A DNA stretch of 64,000 nucleotides from Theristus sp. LFF4_11 (Eukaryota > Nematoda > Chromadorea > Monhysterida > Xyalidae). This document shows positions 12,033 through 27,000 of this stretch, one piece after another. The position numbers and the translations under genes are program-made. Positions within the stretch are counted from its first letter, which is position 1; every line of letters begins with the position of its first letter. The DNA is taken from assembly GCA_030248135.1 (NCBI GenBank), contig JASANC010000508.1, positions 1 through 64,000 on the forward strand. Reading direction: 5' to 3'. A model generated the notes under the pieces. The model did no database searches. It saw only the letters and a program-made list of their open reading frames with translations, and had not been told where the DNA came from.

Positions 12033-15000
12033 GAACGTGCGCAGCCTGGAGAAAAAATCTGATTTGCAAACTTTTTCAATGGACTCGAAATTCGGTTCTC
12101 AAGTCACGTATTTGACCATGTCACTTCTTGATTGAACAGTTTTACGATTTTTCACTAAAAACTTAAATAAAAGCATTCTTCTTAAGCAGAGAGTTTTAAC
12201 AACCGTTCACAAGCCTGAATCAGAAGCCATGTCTTGGGTCCACGAGTTATTTGCGTTTCGGGGAGGGGAAAGGGGAGTGGAGGTTTACGGCCAGTGTTGG
12301 ATCATGGGTTGTTTCAATTCTCGTTCTACGATTTTTACTTGGATAGCGGTTGTGGTTTCAAAAATTGTCTGTCCATTGTTTACCTGCTGCGCAGCAGCCG
12401 CTTGCGAGTCAGCGCGTTCCCTGTCTTCCTTGACCTTCAGTTCCTCCAATTTTCGATGCAATTCCTGTTGTTTAATTTCGAAATTTTCAATGTAGCCAAA
12501 ATACATGATGTCATCACATAGAAAAAGTTACAAACAGTTAGTTAACCAACACATCGTCAGTGTATTTGTGTGCGACTGAATGTGTACCCATCTAGCACTG
12601 TATTCAGACAAGGACTCTGTCTCCGTACCTGTTCTTCTTTCTTCTTCGCCTCTTCCACAGCTGTTCGTTCTTGTTCGATTTTGAACAACTCTCTGTCCTT
12701 CAACAATTTGCTGATACGATCTTGGATCAGTTTCGTGATTGTTCGACTGTCTTCTTCGATGATCAATTGAGATTCCACCTAAAAGATCGAAGAAGTTTTT
12801 ATAAATACAAAAATTATACTTTCCCATTTTATATTCAGACAAGGTATCTCACTATAACGGAACTGAAGACTCCTTCATATTTTAAGCACACTAAAGGACT
12901 TCCCGACTTTTCGGGAAACTGCTTCAACAGTAATGACCAATGAGCGTGCGTTCGTTCTTTCTGACATAGGCGAGGTGAAATGGAAAGCATTGCCATTTTT
13001 GTAAAATGAAGTGAAGTGAAGTTTGTAGCCGTATTCGCTTTCAAATCACAAACAGGCGACTGCAAACCACCAACCATTTCGCGGGTCACTTCATCCGGCT
13101 TGTCGATGCTCAAATCGAACGTGAATTGTATCGCCTCGTTCTCCTTCTGTTTGTACTCTTTACGCTTCTTTTCGTCCAACACTCGCAGCAGCATTTGTAA
13201 CTGAAATTTTAAAAAAAATTTGTGACGTTTTCTTTAGATTCAAAACCGAATGTAACAACAAACGGGAAAAAACTTCAAACGAACCTCATCCGTTTGCCCG
13301 GATATCACTGCGTCGCGGTTTTTGATTTCGACGCGCAATCCGATCAGCTCCTCGGGCATGAAAAAGTCGTGCAGCAACAACTCGCGAATGGAATAACTGA
13401 CATGGTGACAGAAAATGGTGACAAATGCGCACTCAAACGAAAAACAATCACCTAAAGTTCTGTCTGGTTTTGCCGCACTGTCATAAACCCAACACACACC
13501 AAGCCAGAAGCCTTGTACACACAAACAGACTAACACCATGTCATTTGCAAATTTAGCCTGTACGTTCGTCTGTGACGAAATAACAATATTTCGATTTCAC
13601 ATGTGACAAACTAAACAGAAGCCGAAATAGGTACACGGTTTTCAGACTGGAGTTTTCAAACAAGAAAAAACCCTCACAACAATCACAGCACAAACCGTTC
13701 AATGGTGCGAAGTCGCGAGCATCGGTCAACGATCTCACGAATCTCAGGGTACTGCGCAGGAATACGCTCGAAACATTGCGGTTTGACGCCCTGGAAAAAA
13801 CGGTATTAGCAGTAATTCAGACTTTGAAGAAATAAAGAATACTCCAAACAAACGCGTTGTCCAAGACCTGATTGCAGCGTAAGAGAAGTTAGCAAAATAC
13901 GCAGTGCAAAGTTGTTGAAATCTGTAAATTCGACATTTTCCAAATGTAAACGGCCCAAAATGCGCCACTAACGCCGGTGACTTTCTTGTAGATCTGCGCT
14001 GGAAACTGGCACTCTGTGTACGGGTATTCGCCGGTGACCATCTCGAGCATGCACATGCCGAACGCGTACACGTCCACGGACTCATCGTACTGCTCTTCGT
14101 ACATCTCGGGCGCCATGAACTCGGGCGTACCTGCGAACAAACATCGGTGCTCACTGTTGCAAAGAAAACGAATGCCGTTCCCATTCTAACGAACCAAGTG
14201 TAGCCGTTCGTTGCGACAGCATTAATTCCCACACCGGCATTCGTATTAATCGAAGCAAACTGTGTGACTGATAATCAAATAGGTCTATAAATAGCAACTG
14301 AGATCAATGTTGCCGCGGAAATCGACATAACGGTTTAACGAGCCGTCGAGACAAAATTTACCGAAACTTTATCGGTCATGCCGAAACGGTATCGAATTAA
14401 TTTAAAAAATGGCTTCTGAATCCTTCTGAAAGCGAGCGAACTGTTGCTCTACCGAAGTGAATGAAGTATTCGTATTACCATTCAAATTTACACCCCTTTA
14501 GTCGCTTGCCCACTTTTTTTTACCTATGACCGATTTTGCGAAACTTTTGTTCTTCAACGTCGCCAATCCTAAATCGCCGATTTTCACGGAGCCCGTGGTG
14601 CCGGTGATGAAAATGTTGTCGCACTTCAGATCACGATGGATCACGGGCGGATTGCGCGAGTGCAGAAAGCTCAGTCCCTTCAGGATCTGTCGACACCACG
14701 ACTTCAGTACTTTGATGTTGATACGCTTGAAACGACGCAGGTACCTGGGAAGCAACAGAATTTGGCAATGAATGAATTTTGTCAGTCCCTATTTCATTTC
14801 AATGCACAATTTCTCGCGAATTTTTCTCCCGTCAAAACATTTTCACTCTCGGTTTATCGCGCAAAATCAATCACCGGAAGGAAATTTCATCGCTTTTTTG
14901 TTCAAAATGACCAGATAAGGTCCAGTGAGCGACATAATTACTTCCTTCAATCGGGCAATCGGAAACAATAGAACAGTTGGAATAGAACGGGCAATTTTGC

Positions 15001-18000
15001 AGTTGTGGGGGAAGAATTTTTTGTGGGCTAAAAATGTCGTAAACCCTCAGTCAATCCGTCATAATGCCATTGAACACAAAACATTGATTAAACACTGATG
15101 GTATCAGTCTAAAATTTTTACACAATTTCGGTTTTCTGTTCATTCATTTTTGTTGAACCAGCCACACCTACTGATTCAATCTCCACCCAGGAACCAGTGA
15201 ATTAAAAATGATACCTTTTCATCGCCCAATTTTATACTTCTTTTCCATGCACTCTGGCTGCCAAACTGTTAGACCTGACGAACTGCCAATTAGCACTTTC
15301 AAATACAGCGTGCTGATTCTTTGTTTCATGTTGCAACAACAAATTTCAACGTATCCAATCAGTTTTTTTAATTTTTTTGCACAGTTTTGTTTACTGTTCA
15401 TTAATTTTATAAATTCATTAATAAATTTATAAGTTCATGAATTCATCAATTTTAATTCATTGTTTCATTGTCCAGGAAATCTAAGCACGTCACGGATAAA
15501 GCCAGTCCCTATATTTTGAAATGCAAAACAACTTTGATAGTTTTCCAGGATTCAAACTGTATCCATTCCATCCTTTCGAAAAAAACGCGGAACGTGGATG
15601 GGAAAGCACCGAAAGCACGGAAGTAAAAATACCACGAGCCAGCTCTCCGACAAGATTTATGCAGCTGTCTTGTCTGCGGCTGAAGAAAAAAGTTCCGAGT
15701 TTGTTTGTTCGACTGTTAGACATAACGTTCACTTCAGTCTGGCCTCTGCACCCTGGGGTCTCCCTAACTGCTCTCACGGGTCTACAACACACAGAACCAC
15801 AGAAACATAAGCTTACGTGCTGATGTTGAAAAACATTTTAATGACAGAAATTCCGTGTCGGAAAGCGATTTTTTTCTGCACAGCTGACAGCTGGCAAAGT
15901 TAGTATTAGGAAAAGAACGTGCATTTTCGACAATTTCACTGACTGAAAAGTGCGTGAAAACTGTACGAGAAAGTTTTAACGAACATTGTGTGTTTCTTCA
16001 ACGTTTTTGAATGCAGGTTAAACGCTGATTGGCGGCATTTTAGACTGAATGCGCTGATTGACTGTTCCGCTTCAACGCAGCCAATCAATGTGGGTTTCAA
16101 GTTTCGATTCAAAACTCGCTCAATTTTGATTGACGTCACAGATGATGACGTCACATGTATGTGATCGCAGCGCGACCTCTTCTTATCTTTTTGCTATCCA
16201 AAGCCCAGAAAGAAAACGTTAAGAGAAAAATGGTACACTTGGCCGGTACACTTTATGAAAGAAACAGCAATTTTTATTTCCAATAAAAAACACATTTTGT
16301 TCCAGTGGAAAGTAAGCGGTGGAAAAAAATGAAATGCTCGTGTCGTGTGGTAAAGAAAATAAGCCGAGACCAGACAATTTCACAGCAAAAAAATGCAACT
16401 GTTTCCATTTACGCCGGTCCCCTTCATGCTAACAAAAACATCAAAAAATTCAGTGAGCAATTTTAACGAAACCTGCCAGAAACTTTTTTCTCGTTCTGAA
16501 TGATTGGTGTTGATTTCGCAGCAACAAACAGGGACAAGTGTTCGGTATATTTGTCTTTGTTTTGTTATCAGCTGACCGGTTTGTTTTGTCAATCACGTTT
16601 TAGTAAAAAAGTTCGTCAAGTTTCCGTTGTTGTTTTTCTCGAATGACCCACAGACACATTTTCCATCTAACCACAACATCATGGCCTTTGCTGATTGGCT
16701 ACCTCATGCAAAAATGACCACTTAAACTTACATCCTATTTAAATGCGACCGAAAACCAACCAATATAACGTTCGAGTTTGCTGAAAATTTGCTAAAATAT
16801 CTCCTCCCCTCACGAAAATCGCACATGCTTATTTTGGCAAATGTACTATCGCGGCGCGATGCTTCGGCCGCCATCGAACGCACGCCGCTTATTTTTCTCA
16901 AATTTTACAAAAGATAAACATTCTTAACAATCTGATCTGGTAATGTCATGAGCTGAACACACAAGTTCAGGGACGTTTCAAAAAAAGCTAAGACAATAAT
17001 AAACATACGCATAAGAGAAACGATTTCTCTCGACTATCTGACGCCAGCCTTTTTTCTCACTTTAAATTTTCTACTCCCGTGTGTTGTTTTGTTATCGTTT
17101 GCCAAAAAGCGAACGAACATCAATTATAAACTGTCAAGTGACTGGACTGACTGACTTGTGACTTTGTTTTTTAGTGCGCAATTCATTACCACGTAAAAAC
17201 TGAAAATGGTTTCATCGTCACGACAAAACAAAAACCCCGCAGTTTTTTTTGTATTTTTGTCGTTCTTTCAATGAACATTTTGACACTGATTTTGCACCAA
17301 CATGCTTGTGTTGTAACACATTCCTGGCCTGTCGTCAACTCTCAAAACGCACTCAAACAGATCAACATTCGCATTCACAAAACCGCGTTCTGCTGAACAT
17401 CTAGTCCCCAAACACCGTGAATTTTATCATTTTCTGATCGAAAATTCTGCATCAAATATTTTATCGGGAATTTCGTGATTAAACCAAAAACTGACCTAAC
17501 AATATATTATATATATGCCACAACAACAAAACTGCAACAACCACTCTCAAAAGCAACCACTCAAAAATCCACAAAATGCTTCTAAAACACGAGCAGTCCA
17601 GGAATTCAGCATAAGCAAACTGAAACTTAGATACAGCTAAACAAAAACATCCCTTTCCCTGTCACATTTGAATGTTCAGAGAATACAGACGAAGACGACA
17701 GACTCTGAGCTGCCATTAGATGCTTCTGTCAGCTGTATTCTTTTCGTTTTGAAACAGACAACCAATGAGCCAAATAACGTTTCCAGCTGAATTGATGACA
17801 GAATAGAGCAGACACGCATTGATGATGTATACGAACACTTTGTTACACATGGTCACACAAAAAAATCGATTTCAACAGTTTTGCTCTGACGGTAACTTTC
17901 TAACCATGATTTTGGCGATTTTGTATTTTTCAAGGCTATAAATGCATTTTTGAACTTAGCGGCAAATGTCTGTAGCAATGCTGACATTTATCAAGTCCCA

Positions 18001-21000
18001 TGCATTCACGCTAGCTGCAACTGAATAAGAATAATTCCCTGTCTGGTTCCGTAGCGTTAAGCGATTGATGATCTGAAGAACTTGAATGTGAAATGAACAA
18101 GACAGGATTGTAACATACCACCAAGCTTTACTTCATCAGTTTTTGAATCAGATGTCGGTTTTTTGAATTGAAACAGCGCACAAGACTGGAGGACCATTTT
18201 TTTAAATATTCCACCCATTTCCAAACGCAAAACAAAACCCCGTCACACTTTTTCAACAAATTATTCCGTCACGCGCTCTGTATGTGTGTGGGTGTAAAAT
18301 AAAAATTGAAAATCACATTTTATCTAGCGTCAGCTATGTTGTCCAAATGCAACCCCCACTATCCGTTCTTCAGCTGGAACAAAACGACCTTTTGAAAATG
18401 TCAATAATATGCTATCAAACGTCAAAGTAAGCTGATTGGCTGCATTTTGAATGGCATTCGTTAACTGGTCGTTCCAGCTTGATTCCACCAATTAGCGAGA
18501 CAGATTGCAACTTTCGAACGAAGCAAAAACCGCGCATATTCACGTGCTCCATAGCGAGTGAATGTGCTCTCAGCTGTTGTTGGCCACGAACAACAAACAG
18601 AACTTTTCAATCCGTTCATAACTAATTCATGTTGTTGCGCATACATACGTCACACAATGTGTCGCCGCTAGCACATGCTAGCTGATATGGTGAAACGAAT
18701 AAAATAGTTGCATTGCTCGTGTCGTTGTTTGCAAACACAGCCGCTGCTTGTGTTGATACCTACATCTGCGCGAGTTCTTTTCAAGCCGTTTTTTTTCATC
18801 GTAAAACAATCAAAACAGTACGAATTTCGAACGAGGAAACCGTAAGAAACTCGACAGAAAGCACAGACTCGGAATCTCGAACGGAATATCAAAACGAAAC
18901 CACTGTTTGAAATTATCTTCCCTGACGATCAGAGACGCGTGTTGCGAGATCGTGTCGAGAGCAGACGTAGCACGATATACGATAATTTTCACGTGATTTT
19001 TATTGAAGCGAAGTTTCGAGTTTTATTAGTTTGAACTAAATTTCATTTCGTGAATCTCAAAGTCTCAGTTGCAGATAAGGCTATGCGTTCAGCCAAATGA
19101 GTACAGTCCACTGGACCACAAGTCACACGCACACACGCATAACACTTGCATCATAAGCATGCAAAATATACCAGTACCAGGCAACAACTGGCTACGACAC
19201 AACGCGTTAACCCGACAAAACGAAACGCACGCTTTCCAAGCCTCTCAGACTGAGGAGACAAACACAGACTAGACAGAGGATCTAGCAATAAAACCAGACT
19301 AGTTCCGGGTTTGCAAGGCGGCGACACAATTGACTATCACATTTGTCAACCCGAAAACCAACAAAAAGGTGCCTCATGAATTTGAGGCAGAACAACCAGC
19401 GCAGCGCAGCGTTCAAATTGTTTTTTCGTGAATGCAAATAATACTGCGCCATTAGCAGCACTAACGTTTTTATAAAAAATGTGTACTAGCAGTGAAACTA
19501 AATACTGTTTCATGAATGCCCCGCACGCAAGAAAGCACTCGCAAAAGTCGACCAACATTTTCAGCGTGCCGGACGTCATGAGCTCCGTGACGAGCACAAT
19601 GTATTTCTTCGGTTTATCGGACGACCCGCCGACGGTCTTCTCCCAGTAGTCGTAGAAGCGCACGATGTTCGGGTGCTGCAGTCCCTTGAGCATCTCGGCC
19701 TCTTCGCGAAACCGATGCCGCTCGCTCTTATTCAGTTTGGATTCCTGGACGTGCAAGAAGCGAAAAGATGCCAACGTTTCACGACTAACGAGTGATTAGT
19801 ACTTTCAAGGACGAAACGCTTCAACGTGTGAACATTTACAATGCAATTTTAAACCATGCAGAATTCCATGATTGAGCATTGCGTGGTTTTTCACACGAAT
19901 GCTCACCATGCAAACAGTGGCGCACCTGCAATTCACACCAGGCCACCGCAACACCGGTCTCCGTGTCGAGACCCCTAAAGACCGTCTTGAACGACCCGCG
20001 GCCAAGTTCTTCGTCAAACTTCAGAAATCTTCCATCCGGTGCCCGGTCAACCGGCTTCTCTTCCTGAAAACCAGCATTTCGATTACTTTCCATTGCTTTA
20101 GCCATTCTATCGATACAATCCACTATCGGATCCACAAGACATCCGTGAAAGCTATGAAGACAAAAAAAAAGAGTATTTATGAAGCGAAACATCTATTTTT
20201 GTCTTCTGAATCTGCCTCTAGATGCGCACACAGAATGGAAGTCAGTGTCTTGCGGGACTGAACTGGACTTTGCATTGCACCTCATAATAACCTGACAAAC
20301 TACAGCAGTAGACAACGACGCAGCTCCAACAAAGCGTCCACACCCGACCGAGTCTGCTCGATCGGCCAAATGGCGTCACTACCTTTCCCATCTGGGCCAA
20401 GAACAAAAACAACAAACTACAGCACACCAGCAGGGTTCTCTTTCTCGTGCTCACCTCATAATCGTCCTCATCTAAACTGGAGCTGTCCACCGTCGACGGC
20501 GTCGCCGTCAGCATGCGCAGTGCGTCGTTCAGATTCTGCGTTTCGCCGCTGGACGAGCCGCCAGCGACAATGTAGCCGCCAGCTGTCGTTGTCGCCAGTG
20601 ACGGCGCGTTGTCGTTGACGATGCCGCCTAATGGCGGTTGCTGATGGTCGGAACTGGACGAGGACGTGCTCGGTGAGTGCTGGTCCATGGGCACCACGGG
20701 GGGCAGGCCTGATGCCAGTCGCATGTGGTGATCGGTGTGCTCGACCATCGCTGGCACGGCGGTGGAGATGCTGCTGAAACGTGCAACACTGCTGTTCAGT
20801 TGTAGCAATGTGAACAGTCACAACAACCGATTTAGTCCTAGTGCAATCAGACACCCGCACGCTCACAGATGCATCGATACGCAGCGTGCGAAACAGCGTT
20901 TGTATGCCGGTGTGTTTGTTTTGTTTGTTACACAGTTATCAAACAAGCTTCCGGATGACTGAAACGAGCCAATCAGAGTGCGGCAAACAATGCTAAACAG

Positions 21001-24000
21001 ACGAAGAAACAACACCAACAGCGCATTGCTAGTCGCTGCGCCCGACGCGCTGGCCACCGTTGACATCAGCTGGTTGCCAACAGACGCACTTGGCGTCATT
21101 TGGCGGTCACCTGACGTCACAAGTGTTTCAGAGTTTGTGAAAGCCGCATGCGATTGCATCGTTGCATCGATCGTCGTCGTGACCGGCATCAACAGCAAGC
21201 CCGTCGACGTGGTCGGCGTTCCAACGGCGATGGCAGCCGAATCGCCGCGCGCGTCCGCCTCGATCGACGCGACACCTTCGATCGTGACACCGTTCGCGTC
21301 CGACCGTGGTGTGCCGTCCAATTGTGTGCTCGAGAAATTACCGAATGCAGACATGTTCGGACTGGAGCTGCTCGTCAGCACCGACTCGTCGGACACGGCG
21401 ATCGCTGATTGCTGGCCTGGCATTTGTGAAAGGAACCGGCTATGTTTTTTTTGAAATTTGCGGTAAACTTCAACTGAAACAAGACGCTTTTCTATTGTGA
21501 AGAAGAAAACCAACAGAAAATACAGTGGTATTAGCTCTGAAGTTGGCGTTTTTTATACCAAGAATATTTCTGTCAAATGTCAGTCGCTCACACAATTGAA
21601 TCAGTCGAACCTTGGCTGGCAGTCAGAAACAGTCGAATCAGCTGGCTCCAAAAACCAAACTTACAAATCAAAGGCAAACGAGCAAACACAATGATAAAAT
21701 GTACCGAACAAAATGAGAACTGACACAATTGCTCTGACGACCAACCCAAACGAAACCAACGAAATCGCTCACCAATATTGGCGGCCTTCGGGAGGCGAAA
21801 CTGAACGACGGGCGGCGTCGTCGGAATGGAGTAGCGATGACGGAGGGCGCCATGCGCGTACGGACTGCTCAACGGCGACATCATGCCGGGTGTGCCCGAC
21901 GAGTCAGCGGCACTCGGCGACGCCAACGTTGAACTGCTGCTGGACGCCACCAACGAGCTTGACGAACCTGTGCATCATCGCAGCATGCACTGCACCGATG
22001 GTAACACACTTTCTGACCCATCGCCACTTCAAAGCAAAACAGTGTCTCCGTTTACGATGCGATTAGAGCACGGAAACTGAGATAACGGCGTGAATGAGGA
22101 AAGACGGGCCTCGCTGCTCAATAAACCTGGTCTGGAGCATATCAGGAACGTGTACTCGAGTTCCACTCCAAGTAACAAATTGTTGCCGACGATGGCTGTG
22201 TGTGTGCGCGTCTATTATCACTGCACACGCCATCCAACTCCAGCCACCATTGGTTTTTTGACGATTTTAAAACTGATTTTCTGGTTCGAAAGTCTCGATC
22301 AACCATAAACCACCAAAATCGTTCACGGTTATGTCACCACACCTTCAGCACTGCCACCACCCAGATGGGTGACGGAAGCGGCAGCGACAGAAGCGGCCGA
22401 AACAAGTGCGGCACGGTCACCACCGGATGGACGGCGTTCTTTCGGGCGCGCCAAGCGTGGCTGACGACTCATAAACCTGCAATGACACAATAAAAATGCT
22501 TTCGCGGAAACTGAACTGTGTCCTGGGAAATCAACACTGTTTACTGTCTTGAACCCGAACTTCCATGAAACGATGATTGAATTTTTCGTTTTCTTTTTGA
22601 ATTTGCAATAACGGGTTTAGTTGGTCCCTGTTCTTCTTCATCCACACAACGACTGACATACAAGAAAGAGAGCAATCGAACCCACAAAACGAGCCAAAAT
22701 AAATTTGATAATGAACGAAACGAAGACTAGATTGGGAAAAAATTTTCCTTAATGTGGTGTTTGCCTGAATGAGCAGCGAACAATGATAATCAGGATGACG
22801 AAAAATAATCTTTGAACGAGAACCATCTGCAGCAAGCAACCAATCAGCAGATCTGATTCAAATGCAACACCAATTGGCGAATCGCCAATGGTAATTTGGA
22901 AAATGGTGCAGAACTGCACTACGCAACGAATTTCAGTGCCGCTTTGTCAAACCAGAAAAATCCTGACTCTGTTGTCAGACTGCTGCCAAAACCGAAAAAC
23001 AAAAAAAACGTCAAATTATGCACGAGACTATCAGTTGAAAAATGGTTATAATAAATAATCATACAGAAACAAAATACTTCCCGAAAACACAGTCGAAGAT
23101 TGATAAGATGCGGTGCGGTACGGACAAAAAACTACGGAGGGCAGTGGGCAGCATAAAACATGAACATAAACCATATGGAGAACGTGAAACTGGTACGATA
23201 AAGTGCAAGGTTTTTGGGAAAGTTTCAAAAACAAAACAATTTTGACAGCTTATGGCTCCAGAATGACGGTTGATCAATAATAACGTTGCAGATTATCAGC
23301 TCGGAGGAACTCTTAAAAGGGATGTTAACATCAGAAAATTACTGATAGGAACGACGACAACTGTGCACCGCTCCGAGACTTCAAAAAATCAAAACAGTTT
23401 TATTCCACTGTTGCCTGAGCAACTGTTCTTTGGATTGGTTGATCAAATGAATTCAGCCAGTCAGCAATGATCGCTCAATTGCCGAGGACTGTTCTTTGAC
23501 GCCAAATCCCAAAACTGCTAAACCTTTACATCGACATGACACGGTCTTCTTATCAGTGGCGCCTAACCGCAAACAAACGAGCAAAAAAAACGCCGCAAAC
23601 AATGAAAATGTACGTTGGCACGCAGGCAAGAAAGTTGATAACAATAATTACGTCCTTTTCAGACAAAGACTGAAACAGAAGAATTTTCTCAATCGTTTCA
23701 TCGAAACAAACGTCGATGTTTGCCAGTCGTTGCACGGGTAACGCACAACACCCGTCCAAGAAAACTGGAATACCACTTTAGAGGACCACACGCGAACGGG
23801 GAAACTCAAATGTTACAAGTGGGGCGCGTAACCACGAGAGTGGTACATGTGCCGAAGTCAACTGAAAACAGTGCCCGCACAAAGACGCTCACTGGGTTGC
23901 AACAGCAACAATGCGCATAAAAAATTGCGACACTGCCTTTCCCCAAGGGCGTTGGGTAAGGATAAAAAGGGGGCAACAAACAACAACAACAGCAACAATG

Positions 24001-27000
24001 CGCGCTCACCAGTCCTCCTGGAGTTGCTTCAGTCGGTCGCGTTCCTCCGCGTCGACGCCGGCAGCGGCGCTGCGATTGCGCGCCTGTTTCTCGTCGGCCG
24101 AGGGCGTCTCCTCGATGCGCGCCATCATGCGCCGGTCGCGCATGTACGCACGCCGACTCGCATCGCCCGTCGGTGTCAGATCCTCCGAGCGAACGCGCGC
24201 TGCAACACCGCAGTACAAAGAGGATCGTTAAACATGTACATGCGACGGTAAAGAATTGTACAGTATAGTTGTTTTAATGTGGGCGTAAAAAAGAAAAAAT
24301 ATATCCGTCTTTTTGTCTGTATCGTCACCGAAAAGACCGATAAGAATCGCACTGTAGAGTTTCACATTAAAAACCGTGTTTTAAAAGTTATTATCAAAAA
24401 AACTAGCGCAAAAAACCCACAGAAAGCCACCTAATCACGTTACGCAGCTACAGTACGCAAACGTTTTGCTCAAAACCACCTTCAAAAAAGGCTACTTTTA
24501 GCTGTGTTGTGTACCTGCCAGACTTTTTCAAGTTTTATACAAAACACACCAGTTTTCATGCGGTTATGCAAGTAGTGTTGTTCGTGTGTAAATGCATCAT
24601 GTGCAGCACAGCACACTTTTCCAGACGGCAAACGCCACCCATGATTTGGCTGGCCATTTATTTCCTTCTGTCGCATGCGCTTCAGTTGCACAATTTTTGC
24701 GTTGCCGACACTTTTACTGGTTTTAACACCAACTTCATTGAAAATATGCTGCCAAAGCCAACTCTGGCGTCTTGAATGTGGAAAAAGTAATTTTGATGTT
24801 TTTTATACCTTTAAAACAACAAAAAATCAACACGTGCTGCGCCTGTAGCCACCAATCACCTTTGGTCTGTCCTTTTTCTACAGGTAGCAGGTTTGCACTC
24901 GTTTACATCACTGAAAAAAATGTTCAAAACCAACCAAAAAACAACAAAATTTCAGTTTCCGACTGTCTTGCCAAAGCAGCAGAAAATTTAACGCCCTTTT
25001 TCGTCTGAGCTGTCAGCCCAGTAAATTACTGTTTTTTACCTTTCCGCTAATTTGCGTTTTCTACTTCAGTTTGCAATTAGGTAGCGGTAGCGTTTGTCTT
25101 GTAAATTTCAGTAAAACGATTAAATGAAAATGGTTAAAGTTGAAAGCAAAATTAGCCAGTCACGCCAACAAAACACAAGTTTCAAGAAAAAAATCACAAG
25201 CACACGAGAAGTCAGGTTCAGCTTGTTTGTTGTTAAAAAAATTTCAAAGGCCATTACGTTTTTGGTGAACTTTGTTACTTGGCAGGAAAAGTGGTTTGGC
25301 AGCGTCAAAACTTTTAGTTTTAGTTGTTCACGAAAATCAGGAAAATACAGACGTTTTCGTGTTTTTTCATGTAGTTTGTATTTAAAAAAACACATCGAGG
25401 CAGATTATCGTTTACGAGAAGAAATCCAATCAGTGAAGTGCTAGTAGCTGAACCAAAATTAGTGGCAAACAACCAGAGAACACTCAGGTGAAATTATGCA
25501 ACAACAAAAAATACACAACGGTTGCACAAAAAATCGCAAAACTTACAAGACGGATTTCTTGGAAACTGCGGTGCTGCAACGGTGAAAATAAAAAAAAACA
25601 GTCAAAGACACACCTTTACATCGGATTTTTTTCCAACTAAAAAGCCGCTACAATGCCACATCCTACCTGGACGTCACAAAAATAAACCAACTAAAAAACC
25701 GCCACGAAAACGGCAAAAGCGAGCCAACCTCTGGCGTAGATGGGCGCCCCGGGCGAGCGCGCCTCCTGGCAGTTCTGCGACGTCTCGCTGGCGGTCGCGC
25801 GCCGCGGTGACACCGTGAAATCGATGCAACTGTTTCGCTCCTTGTTCGTCGTGTTGTTGTTCACATTCACCGTGATGATGCGCAGTTGATCTGAGGCGGA
25901 CGAGACACGCAGCACCGGTGGGACACCACCAGAGTCAGCGGGTGCCCGCGGACTCTGACGGCGATTCATCAGCGACGTCGTCGACGGCACCAGCTCAGCT
26001 GCCGACTCGTGACCGGCGCTCGACGGCTGACGCACGGCGGCTGCGGACGCACTCGACCGTGACGTCTTCCTCGGCGGCGCCTTTGTGCGGCTCTTTTCGG
26101 GCGTCTTTTTGCGCACGTCTTTCGCGCACTCTTCGAACGTGCTGTCTTCGTCGTCGTCGTCGTCGCTTTTGATTTGTTGCCCGTTCACGAGCACCGCGCG
26201 CGTTGTTGTTGTTGTTGTTTGCGGTTGTTGTTTTGAATTTTCGCAGAATAATTGCGTTCTTGTTGCCGTGCGCTGATTGATCGGCGGCGGCTCTATTGGT
26301 AGAGCTGAAAAATCACGAGAAAGGCATAAAAACTGAATAACAATGCGATCACACGGCAGTGCTGGGCAAGTGGATGCCGCATGTCTGAATTGAAGATCAT
26401 GCAATTGATTTTCGTTTGATGTTGCACAGCACAGTGATGAGTGACACTCAAACCCACTGGCATAACACGGTGGTGCCAGACAAGCGTGCATGACTGCGCA
26501 TTCGGATGGATGGATGCCAGTGCGTTTGTGTGCGCCTGTGCAGTGCAAGAACATCACAAAAACTACCGAGTTCATAAAACTAACATGGTCTTCTTTTCAT
26601 TCAGACAGGCATCATGATAAAAAAACACACACACAAATGCCACACGCATACCATAATAGAATCAACGAAAGTTTGACACGAGGAAAACACATACAAAAGA
26701 AAAAGAAATTCACAAACACGCGCACATCACGACACAACTATTTCTTTTCAACTAAAATACGAGAGATTTTTGGTGGAAATCAAAATCAAAAAAGAATAAG
26801 ACTTCTGGTAATTGGGGATCAATCTTCAAGCAAGCTAATTTTCTAATTGGGACTGAAATTCAAATCACATGGGTTTTGATTTTTCCTCAACTAATAAGTT
26901 GAACTTTGAGAAACGCACTGATAATAAAAAAGTCATTCGGAGTTGGGTGACTAAACACAAATTCACCCAGACAAGTATGTAAAGCTTTGTGTAAGTCTTG

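Larger units (their letters stand above)
13696..20063 (-). other. WNK: WNK kinase domain (exons 9-13)
   Basis: The five exons encode the whole kinase fold. The glycine loop reads GRGSFKTV, with the catalytic lysine in strand 2, and the usual strand-3 lysine is cysteine (VAWCELQ). This 'with no lysine' arrangement defines the family. Also visible are HRDLKCDN (catalytic loop), GDLGLA in place of [12 protein letters not shown] (activation loop with the phospho-serine position) and [13 protein letters not shown] 4.8-kb intron (14745-19556) splits the N lobe after SGTLK. Identity to vertebrate WNK1, as recalled, is very high through this stretch, so the call is secure. Confidence 0.97.
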
